Shown: one piece after another, positions 27,401 to 39,400 of the stretch
How the letters are laid out: every line of letters begins with the position of its first letter
Numbering within the stretch: the stretch's first letter is position 1
Assembly: GCF_004193775.1 (NCBI RefSeq)
Contig: NC_041010.1
Span: 43,575,562-43,639,561 of the forward strand
Length of the DNA: 64,000 nucleotides
Reading direction: 5' to 3'
DNA from: Glycine soja
Taxonomy: Eukaryota > Streptophyta > Magnoliopsida > Fabales > Fabaceae
Made by a program: the position numbers and the translations under genes
The notes under the pieces: model-generated
Told to the model about the DNA's origin: nothing
Seen by the model: the letters and a program-made list of their open reading frames with translations, nothing else
The model's database searches: none

Positions 27401-30400
27401 GCTTCTCATCATTCTGCACTTCATCTTCCAGACCCTCCCATACTTCACATTGCACAGTGGTGATAGTGGCATAAGTCATTTGTCTTGACAATGCATCAGC
27501 TGCATTGTTCTCCTTTCCGGGTTTGTACTTAACTTCAAAATCATACCCTATTAATTTAGCAATCCACTTTTGTTGATCTTCCCCCATGACTCTTTGCTCA
27601 GTGAGAAATTTCAAGCTTTTCTGGTCTGTATGCACTTGAAAATGTCTCCCTAACAAATATGGCCTCCATTTCTGAATGGCTATGACAATTGCCATTAATT
27701 CTCTCTCATAAGCAGATTTACCTTGAGCCCTGTCAGATAAGGTTTGGCTCATGTATGCCACTGGTCTTCCTTCTTGCATAAGTACTGCACCTATACCCTT
27801 CCCTGAAGCATCAGTTTCTATCACAAACTCCTTGTCAAAATCTGGCATAGCTAGCACAGGAACAGTAGTCATTGCTTGTTTCAATTGGTCAAATGCTTGT
27901 TGAGCTTCATCATTCCACAAGAAACTATCCTTCTTCAGTAACTGGGTGAGTGGCCACGCTATTTTACTGTAATTCTTTACAAATTTCCTGTAGTACCCAG
28001 TCAATCCTAAGAATCCTCTCAAGCCCTTGAGTTCCTTAGGGCGTGGCCATTTGAGCATGTCTTCTATCTTCTTGGGGTCAGCTGACACCCCCTTATCAGA
28101 TATCAGATGGCCAAGATATTCCACTTCCTTCTGGGCAAAGGAACACTTCTTCTTGTTAGCATATAACTGATTCCTTCTCAACACTTGCAGTATTTCCCTC
28201 AAGTGCAACTTGTGTTCTTCTTCACTCTTGCTGTAAATAAGGATGTCATCAAAAAATACCAACACAAACCTCCTCAGATATGGTCTCAACACTTCATTCA
28301 TTAGAGCCTGGAATGTTGAAGGAGCATTAGTTAAGCCAAATGGCATAACTAAGTACTCATAATGGCCCTCATGGGTCCTGAAGGCAGTTTTAGCAATATC
28401 TTCCGCCTTCATTCTAATTTGATGATAGCCAGATTTCAAATCAAGTTTGGAAAAAATAACTGAGCCCCCTAATTCATCTAATAATTCCTCAATTACTGGT
28501 ATAGGGAATTTGTTGGGAATTGTCACCTTGTTGAGAGCTCTGTAGTCAGTGCAGAATCTCCATCCTCCATCCTTCTTTTTAACCAATAAAACTGGACTTG
28601 AATAAGGACTGGTACTGTGCCTTATTATTCCAGCTTGCATCATTTCCTTCACAATCTTCTCAATCTCATTTTTCTGATAATAGGGATATCTATAAGGCCT
28701 GATATTAGGAATGACAGCCCCAGGTTTGAGCATTATAGGATGATCATGCTCTCTGATGGGTGGTAAACCTGTTGGCATGTCAAAAACTGCTGCAAATTCT
28801 CTCAGTATCTGCTGCCACTGATTGAACCCTTCTGCTTCCCTTACTTCTTCCAACTCTGCCTCCATAGACTGTATGTAAAAGCCTACCCCTGCATCAGCTA
28901 GAGCCTTCATCATAGCCTTCCAAGATGATTGCCTATTACACATAGTTGGGTCACCTTGAATGCTATACTTCTTCCCTTCAGCCTCCCACCTTAGGCACAA
29001 ATTTCCAAAATTAGCTTCAATATTGCCTAAGCTAGCCAACCAATCCATTCCTAGCACCATCTCTGACCCTCCTAACTCCATCAAGAAGAAATGTTGTTTG
29101 AATTCCACACCTTGAATTTGGAACTGCAGGTCTTCACATACCCCCTGATTTCTTACCTTTTCACCATTGCCTACTTCAATGACATAACTAGGTGTCTCTG
29201 TCAGTTCTAATCCCAATTCCTCCACTAACTTTGAAGCTATAAAATTACTGGTAGCTCCAGAGTCAATCAAGGTAAGTACCTGCCTCTCCTTAATGGTCAC
29301 CCAGACTTTAAATGATTTATTAGAAGTGAAACCTTCCTTGCTTTGTAATGACAATTGCAAGGTTTTCAACTCCCCAACAGCATCTGTTTCACTGTCTACC
29401 TTCTCTATCTCCTCTTCCATCTCTTCTTCCCCACTACCTCCTTCACACAGCCTCAAGCTCATATGTTTGAACTTGCAGATGTGCTCTCTATTCCACTTGT
29501 CCCCACATTTAAAACACAGTCCCTTCTTACTTCTCTCCTCTAACTCTGCAGGATTCAGTCTCCTACCTCTCACACCTTCCACCCCTTTTCCTTCCACCTT
29601 TTCACTTACTCCACTTACTTTAGGTATTTCCCTTCTGTCCTTACCAAAATCACCAGGATTTCGAAACTTGGACCCTCCACCTTTATCCTTCCATTCTGTT
29701 CTATCTCTCCCAGTAATTCCCCTCCTCCTCAGAGCTTCATTTTTTTCTTCTAGTAACAATGCACGATCCATCATGTCAGCAAGATCATGATAGTCATACA
29801 ACTTCATCTCTGCCTGCAACTCCTCCTTCAATCCATTGAGGAAAATGCTATCAAGCATTCCCCTCTCCTCCCTTCTCAATGGGGCTACCAACATCTCAAA
29901 TTTTTCTCTATACTCCATGACGGTGCTATCTTGTTTCAGACTCAATAAAGGTCCTAAGGGATTGTGGAGTATTCCCGGTTGAAACCTTCGAATCACTGCC
30001 TCCTTAAACTCTTCCCAACTCCTCAATGGTGTTTGATCCTCCCACCATTGGAACCAATTCAACGCTCTGTCCTCCATCGCAATCATCACTGCATCCACCT
30101 TATCATGTTCACGTACTTCATTCAGCCTGAAGTACCGTTCAACACGAACTAACCACCCGTAAGCATCATCACCCTTAAAAACAGGGATCTCCAACTTCCT
30201 TCTCCCGCCAAAATACCTCCGTTCGTTACCACCACCGTGCCGTCGTGGTCGGAAACGTGATCCATGTGATAACGTGCTACTATCACTCCCGTCGTCGTCA
30301 TTGTTACGTGGATCTCCCCGACCTAGAGGTCTTCCCTGTCTCCGGCGAGGTCTCTCGTTCTGTTCCCGCAGCAGTTGACGGATTTCTACCACCGTCGCTT

Positions 30401-33400
30401 CCACGTTCCCCAATCGCTCTTCCATCGTATCGATTCTGTTCTCCATGATGTGTCTCGTAACCACCATCCACCGTTTAGATCGAAACCGAGGCTCTTGATA
30501 CCAAATTGATAGGACTCAATCTGATATCCAGAAGTAATAAAACAGTAAAATAACAATTTTAAGATGAAAATGGGAGATATTATTGATGTAAATCAAGTTA
30601 GAGTTCAAATGGGATCTAACTTGTGAATTACAATGGATGAACAATGGAAATGAAAAATGCAGAAAACAGGCTAAGCATTTCGAGCTGCTTAGAAAACTCC
30701 CGTGCAGTTTCTAACTGAACCCATACATGCCCCCACTACTGATTATTCCCTCAGCATATAACGTTACAGCCCTCCTTTCTCTCTCTGCCACCTGTCCCAT
30801 CACACATTCCCCACTAAGTTAGTTACTCCTCTAGTGGGATGATCCCCTACACTTCCCTTACCATGTTTCCTCATGTATACTATCTGTTGCTTATCACTAG
30901 GTTGGATGGATTTCAACAGAACAGAAGAGAGATGTAATGTAGAGAGATAGAAGAAAAGGAGGGACATGATGTGTTTTTTATTAGAAAATGAACATGGACT
31001 AGGTGTGACTCAAACACAAAAGGTAGCTCAAAGAAAGAGGACTGCAAGTGATATATGGAATACACTGGCTATATTTCTACTAGATGTGAGATTTTAACAC
31101 ACTCCACACGTCCTAGTGGGAATTGTCGGATAAGACAACCATGTGTGGCCCAACTTCAAGATGAAATAGGCTCTTCTGATAGCATGTTAGGAAATTGATT
31201 GGGCCTAAGTTTTATAAGGAGTACTTTAGCCATATTCCTACCTGATATGGGATCTTAACACTTTCATTCTTTTTACTCCTTTAGATTAAACAAAGAATAA
31301 ATGATCTTTGGCAGCAATGACATTGGGAATGCTTAAGCTTATGGGTCACATCTTACAAATTTGGTTTCAATTGATTGTAATAGTTCAATGCCTTAGTCAA
31401 TCACAATTATTTTGGGTTGTTAAGCTTAGTAAATTCTTATTTTTGTATTTTCAGTCCTTCTGGCATTCATGAAATAGTTATTATATTAACTTTTTTTGCC
31501 ATGATAAAGTTTAGCAGATGATTATTTAACTTTAAAGGCCTAATATATGTACTTGGCTCTCAATGCTTATCTAGTCCAATTAAAATGGTGTAAACGTCTT
31601 TTAAAGAATCTATAAATAAAAATGTAAAATAAACCCTAGCTGCCTCCACATGTGATACCTGAGAACTCTAGGAGTGAAACTTTGTTGAATCATCCTGACT
31701 TTGACTCTCTTTTCCTCTAATTTTCTAACCTCTTCAGTCCTATTGTTTGTTCTTGGCTGACAGCATTAGAAATTCATTCAAACAACATTGGGTTGATTCT
31801 TGTAATCTTGCTTTAATTTCCTCTAGAATCCATAATCCCCAAACTCCATATTTTAAGAGCTTAAGGGAATTTTAAGCCTGAAACACCCTTGTACATGTAT
31901 GCTTGTTTCCAAACATAATTTGCAATTTCAAATCTATGCTGCAAAGATAAAGGAAACCTTTGCATTTTAGGATTATGTGTAACTGCACTGCAGACATCTA
32001 TTTTTAAAAACTAGATGCATCATATTCTTGTTTTCTTTTTCTCAGCAGCTCGATAGGTTGTTTTAAAAACTTAGATTTTATGCTATAGTAATATAGAATT
32101 TAAGAAAACACATGTTTTGACCAGTGAATTTACACTTCTCTAGGTATCCAACCAACTGAATCGATTATATTTGAAGTTTCTCAAAAGAAATCCTGGATAT
32201 GATGGAAAGGTATGCTAGTGAGAAAATTTGCTTTATTTTTCCCTATATACATTTTCAATGTCTATAGTAGTTCACTTCATGCCAACTTGTGTAGGTTTCA
32301 TTATATGGTCATTCTCTGGGAAGTGTCCTCTCATATGATATCCTTTGCCATCAAGATAATCTATCATCCCCATTTCCAATGGATTGGGTGTATAAGGAAC
32401 ATGGTGAAAATGAGGAATCACTCTCTGATAAGAAAGATCATTATGTGCAGAACTCACCAATCAATCAGGATGACACATTCAGTATGGTGAGCCCCTCTGA
32501 AGAAAAAAAGAGTACACAAGAGACTTGTTCAGAAATGGAGGCAGAATATTCTGAGGAGTCCTCAGTTTTAGGCCATGCATTATCAAGTGTAAATGAATTT
32601 ACTGCAGAACCTATCTCTCTGGAACCAAGTAATAAGGGTGATGTTTCCGAGTTCCTTGCCGATTCTGGTGACACATTTTTTGAGAAAATGGGTGGTGCAT
32701 TGGATATGCCTCAGAGCATGAATGTTGAGCTGCCAATGGATAAGGAAGAATGTAAAGTTACAAGCAACGAAGATGAAGTAATCAAGAAGCTCAGAGAAGA
32801 GGTTAGTTTCCAGTTCTACTTTCATTTTTTTTTGTTTCTGGTGGTTCTTTCTAGCTAGTTTTCCCCTTTAAAGAGAGGGGGGAGGGATTTTGAGAGTCTG
32901 TAATAAGGAATGGTTCATTTTTCTAGCTCTAGCACACCCTGTTATGTTGAAGTCCTTTATGCTTCTAAGAAAAAACATAAGATTTGAGGCTATCATATTT
33001 GTGTTAAAATTTAATTTAATTATGAAGAATGAGAGAGAGAAGGATTAAATTTCCAGTGACATGATCATGTAGGCTCTAATACCATGTCAACCACCAATCC
33101 TTTGTGAATGGGAAACCCTTTGAAGGAGAATCTCTACTTGTTTCTTTGCAATTCAAGAAATACTGCCAAAGCATATTTGTTGCCTTTCATTCCCTGTTTT
33201 TCTTGTATATCTCCCCGATAACTCAACCCGTTTGTGGGTTTCTAACAAATACCCCTCTTACTCTCTTAGCATTATGCTACTCTGCTACTAACTTTAAACG
33301 CATTTAAAGCTTGCTTGTAACTAACAAAGTTTTTTTGTTTAGATTGATTCATTGAAAGCCAATCTAACTGAACTGGAATCACGTCATAGCAATAATTATA

Positions 33401-36400
33401 CTGAGGAAGAGTTACATTCTGGTAATTACTGGTTTTCTTGTCCTTTAGAAGGTTGAGATGTTTTCTATATTCATCTTGATTTTTAATTTATAACACAAAG
33501 CAAATAAAGATGTTGACATGCATGTGGCGCTATGGCAGTAAAAAAGTTATCTAAAAAGTTACCTCCCATACAAGAAGCACCAAAGAGTTATACTCCATAT
33601 ATCAAGTACACCAAGCTTCAATTTAAGGTATGGAAACAGTTAAGATTTAAGAACTTTGATTCTGTCATCTATGTACAGCTCTTAAATGTTTTCATTGAGA
33701 TTTGCATTTAACATTTAACATATTCAACAAACAAAACATGGGCCATTTTTATTTCCATAGTAAATCTAAAACAATGGGTCATTTTTATTTCTATAGTTAC
33801 CTATTGCTCATATGACTAAACTGCATATATGCCAGGTTGATACATTCTTTGCCGTTGGATCCCCTCTTGGTGTATTTCTTGCACTTCGTAATATCCGAAT
33901 TGGCATTGGTAAGCAAGTCTTTTATATGGAATTATACAATTTATTTCTGATCTTCATTGATCTCTTTGAAGAGGCTCCTCTCAAAATATTGCTCATTGTG
34001 TCTTTAAGTTGAATTCTATCTAACAAAATCTGTACTTATAATCAGTAGAATTTGAGGTTGACTGGAAACTGGAAATGAAACCTGGCAAGAGAGGCAACTA
34101 GTTGGAAGACAAAAATAATCTTGGAAATAAAGTGGAGATTTTAGGGAGCTCAGCAATGCAGTAGTTACAGGTCATAGAGGATGGTGCTACTTGGATACTT
34201 TGATGAAATTATAGGGTTTTTGGTATATAGAGTGGAAAAGATAAAAGATACTGCATACTGTAAGGTTGATATTGTTTTTATATGTTATGAAGATCAAGAC
34301 AGAGTTTAAGAGAAAGAAAGAGAGACGAGGGAGAAGAGAATCAGAGAAATTCTATTATTATGTTCTTCCAAGGGAAACACCCTTCTACAAATGTGAAATA
34401 TTTTCATCTCAAACTGTCAAAAAGAGCTCTCTAACTACTATAACCACCTCCTTTACTAACTGGGCTTCTCAGTAACCAGTCACCTCTTACATTTCATTGG
34501 TTCCTTTGCCTCCTAGAATAGACCTTTAATATTGGAACCTTTTGGTTCCTAAATCCTAATACACAATGTGTGACAATGTGATACAAAACATAAAGCACTG
34601 GCCATTATTTATACTAATACTAGAACATAATCCTAACTAAATAAGAAAACAAATCATAGGTATAATGAGGAAATATGGAAGCTAATCTTGATAGGTAACC
34701 GAAGAGATTCTAAATTATTGTAAAGTATAATTAATAATTAATATACTATTGAATTTTTGTCATGTATTCTATCATTATAATCAGCTTTGGCTGTGTGCTC
34801 TTTTATACTTCCAATCTTCCATTCATTTTTGTTTGACATTATTAAATTAATGTTTGAACTTTATATGCTTTTATCAGAATAAAAAGGTTATGAACTTATG
34901 ATTACAAGTGCCAGTCACTTACTAACGTCCAGTTTTTAATCATATACATCTAGTTTGATAACTATGTATTCTTTATTGTTTGTTTCAGGTAGAGGCCAAG
35001 AATATTGGGAGCAGGAAAATATAAGAGAGGAGATGCCGGCTTGTCGGCAGATGTTCAACATTTTTCACCCCTATGATCCCGTAGCATACAGGTTTGCTAC
35101 AATTCTAGCTCCAATGAAGTATCACTAGTGATTATGAGTAGAGTAATGAACATTATAATTTAATTTCTTGACATCAGTTGATTTGTATAGTTTTCCCCTT
35201 ATTCTTTTGGTGCTCTGGTCCTTTTTGTTAATTAAATTCATATGCTGTTTGGAACATCCATTCTAATGTATAGATTATGATAAGAGGAGTATCAAGGTTG
35301 AGAAATAAACATATACCATTTAATGATACACCATAACTGTTGGAACTTGGAAATGAGAAGCATCCTTTTTTTTTTTAATCAGCAAATGTTGGTTTTGTTA
35401 GAATGCTATTTTTTTTGTTAGCAGAGGGGATCAAAGCCATGACTTTTCCCCTCTTCCCTTCTTCCTTAATCATACAACCCACCTTATATCTCCCATGAGC
35501 TTGCTACTATTTAGTCTGTTAGTGAATTTGCCTAGTAGTACTTGACCACAGGATTCAAACATGATTTTTTTATATTTTAAGTATTGTATCTTCTGCATAA
35601 AAAATGTATGACATGCTATTTTTTTAAATTCACCAAAGGATAGAGCCACTTGTGTGCAAAGAATACATCAGCCAACGGCCTGTTTTGATTCCATATCACA
35701 GAGGAGGAAAAAGGTTGCATATTGGATTTCAGGTGAGGCAACAAACATTCTAGTGCTACATGGCTCCTTTAGACTTTGGACCATGATATCTGTCTTAAAT
35801 AATGCCCTAAATCTTTATGTAGGAATTTACTGAAGACCTAGCAGTTCGAACTCATGCAATAAAGAATTATATGAAATCTGCAAGGGTGAGCTCCTCTTTT
35901 TGTATTCAAGAATATCTAGGTGTAAGAGATGACAAAAAGTTTAAAGGTTAAGTGAGAAGACTAAAGGTTTCAATTATAATTATACATCAATTTCATATTA
36001 TTCTGTCCTGCTGCAATTACTCCAATTTTCCCTCTAATAAATATTTTTTTTTTTAGAATTTTGCATCATTACACTTTGGTTTTTGATATTTCATGTGTCT
36101 TGCTCAAGGAATATATATAGATGGTGGATGTTGTTAGTTGTTATGAATAAAAAAAAGAGAGGGATTTTATCATAAGAGAAGTACATAAAAAGGAGCAATA
36201 GATATCCCCCCTTTAGCAGCAGCAAAAGAAATGAAGGATGAAACAAGCAGGAACTTGAAGCCTAAGGAGTGGATAATCATTATAATAACTTATAAAATTG
36301 TGGCTGCTGCAGTGGTTGTTAAGTATGATTTTGAACTGTTTTAGTTGTTTAACTTTTGTTGCTTTACAAGTTACTTGGTTTAGAGTGGTGTTCAGGACTC

Positions 36401-39400
36401 TGGTGTTTTCATTATCGGGTTGGCAATTCTTGTTGAAAATAGAAATATACCAACAAGCTAAGCTTGGTATAAGTGTTGTTACAAGCCCAGCTCATTATGG
36501 ATAACACACAATGTAATATTATTCTGACATGGAAAATTGAAATTTGAAACAGAAGATACACATAATTTATGATGGGTGTCAGATTGAACAGAAAAGGCAC
36601 ACACTCTTTGTGATATTTGATTTTCTAGTCTTGTGCATGGTGATGGTTGTAATTTATGTTTTCTAAGCAGGATAAGGTAATCACAGTGTGTCAGTCGAGG
36701 AAAATGGAGAACATAGAAGGTAATATAGTCTTCCAAGTTCCTTTTAATTTGGTAACTATTTTATTAATTTCAAATTCATGAGTTTGAGAATGCTACTGTC
36801 CCTTTTAAGATCACTGATTTAGTAGCTGTTAAAAGGGATATCGTAGTCTGTGTCTTTTTCCACTTGTGGTTGATTTAGAAAGGCTTTTTTTACTGGCATT
36901 TGAATGGATTTATTATTGTGCTTTATCTGTTTTGTTTTTTATGTCTTGCCTCATTTTACTTCTAATAAGGAATCTATTTCTGTACATCCTCTTCCATAAA
37001 AATGGAATAAGCAGTAACGATATTACTTGCACAGGGTAATAGGTTGTAGGTCTAGTAGGCAATAAGTTTGATTGACTGACTTTTTGGTAAATATTATAGA
37101 ATGCAAACAAAATCAAAGATATTGAACATTGGTGTGCTCTTTATGTAATTTTCTCCTTTTTTAAATTTATATTTGTAATTATTCTGTTACAGGTAATACT
37201 TTTGTTTATGTTGAAGTTAGGATCGTATTATAACTTGCTAATAATCCTTGAATATAGTACTGAACTCATATTTTGTAAAACTTAAGGGGCGTGCTTGCCA
37301 AATTCCATGCTAACTCTCTAACAATGTTCTTAGATGAACTCAGACTGTAACATTTTCATCAAAGACTTGTGAGATTAGATCTTACTGGTTTGGTTTGTCT
37401 TTTAATTTAATCTTTGTTCCTAACGTAGAAATATATTGTCCCTAATCTTTGATGCTATTTTTGCAACTATAATAGTCTTCTGTGTATAAAAGGATTTGGC
37501 ATCTCTAACGTGTGTGGTGTGCTTCAGAAAGTGTGGGGGTTATTACTGTTGATTGACTAACCAATGGTTACCTTCATAATTTGTTATATATGTACATCAT
37601 GTACTTTATCACAATTTCAACTGTGAAATTTTCCATCAAAGTTCTAACGTGGATTTAACTGCCAAGTTTGTTAAAATATTTATTTTTCTTAATTAATGCT
37701 GCAATATTAATGTGACAATTGTTCTCTTATATTTTTGTCCAAATTCTTTCCTATCTGTATTGTAGGGGAGAGTTCTGAAGAGGAAGAACAGCCATCATAT
37801 GGATCTTTTATGATGGAGAGGTTGACAGGAAGCATGAGTGGACGAATTGATCACATGCTTCAGGTATGAAGTTGTTCCAATTAGCTACTGATCTTATTGG
37901 TTGAGCACTCTGATGTCACAAGAATTGTGCAAAAATTAGAACACACAACACAACTGATTTATAAATGATTTGGTGTTTAATACCAAGTATACGATTGTAT
38001 TGTATCTGTATAAATTCAATTTGAAATGAAGCATACATTATGTCCTTCGATATATGTACTATCCAGCCTTCCTTTTCCAGGATCCGTCAAATGGCGTACA
38101 GATTAAGTCAACGTAATAACTCATCTTGTATTGAGTGAGGAGTCTCCCGTCACTTGGTCAAATAAATGCATATTTGCCTCAGTAGGTGCAAACCCTAGAA
38201 GTCAGATACCTTAAGTGAAACAGAAGTGTTGGAAATCCTTGTTATTTTATTGCTATCGATATCCTTCAGTCCTTTTTCCTTACCACACCTTATTCTGGTT
38301 GCAAAGTGCTTCTTTGCTTCTTTCCAAGGAGTTCTTCGTATTTGCAAGAAAAATAATACATGAAACTTAGAGAAATTAAAAATTGACATTTTTGGAGCTA
38401 AAAAGTAACATCGATACATGTTTTAAAGGAAATGGAACTACCTTAATGGTCATGCCTAGGTTCTTTCCAAATAACAGCTGCCTTTAGTTTCTTTCATTTA
38501 GTTTTCTTCCCGATATGGTATTTTTTTTATTATTAATTTGACTTTTTCTTTGTAAATTGTAATGCAGGACAAGACCTTTGAGCATCCATATCTGCAAGCC
38601 ATTGGAGCTCATACGTAAGTGCGTTTACAGTTTTCACATTCTTGTAGTTATACTATCAACTATCAAGATCATAGTTATTGGAATTGGAGCAAATGAGGTA
38701 ATTAGGTTATATTGTTAGGTCATTGGTCTAGCGTTTTTTTTTTTCTTTTTTAAGTTAATACTTGTATTGTGGCACCCTCTGGTCACGGATTCTAATCATG
38801 GAAACAATCTCTCTGCATATGAGAGTAAGGTTGCATACATTTGTTCTTTTTAGACCCTGCAATTGTGGGAACCTCATGCAATGTCCATCCTTTTAGTATA
38901 TTTACCTCTCGTTATACAATAAAGCAATATCATATACTATGCCTCGACTCTATTAGATTAGCGAATTGTGATTGTGTGGTTTTCTTAAAGAAGCATGTCT
39001 GTTATCTACCATGCCAGAAAAACATGTAGGAGTATACATGGTTAATACTTAACAGTATAATATTTGATGAGGGAATTTGTTTGGAGCTTTGGTTTTGACT
39101 ATTTTTATTACCATAATGAGTGATTTCTGACTGAATTGCCATTGATTTCACGTTTTATTTTTATGACTGCCGTGTTTAATCTTTTTATTTGGTTGACAGA
39201 AACTATTGGCGGGATTATGATACTGCTCTTTTCATATTGAAACACTTGTATGGAGAAATACCAGAAGATTCTGATTTGTTGGTAGGATTTACTGGGGACA
39301 ACTCAAAATCTGAGAGTACCTCTGTTAGTTGGTATGAACCGAGAGACACGGTTGAGGAAGATCTTCCGTTGACTTTCTCAGACAAGGTTATGGCCAGAAG

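Larger units (their letters stand above)
25609..30896 (-). mobile_element. Intact Ty3-type chromovirus LTR retrotransposon (Reina-like) in SGR2 intron 8
   Basis: A complete 5,288-bp element in antisense to SGR2. Its 390-bp LTRs (25609-25998 and 30507-30896) start TGATAGGACT and end TTGCTTATCA. They differ at one base in my reading (G at 25975 against A at 30873, within CCTCRTGTAT). It is flanked by a perfect 5-bp duplication CTAGG (25604-25608 and 30897-30901). A primer-binding site lies next to the 5' LTR, a purine tract next to the 3' LTR, and one uninterrupted gag-pol frame fills the middle. The domain order with integrase after RNase H and a C-terminal chromodomain marks a chromovirus. 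Compact size, short LTRs and a single frame suggest the Reina clade. The near-identical LTRs indicate a very recent insertion. Confidence 0.95.
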
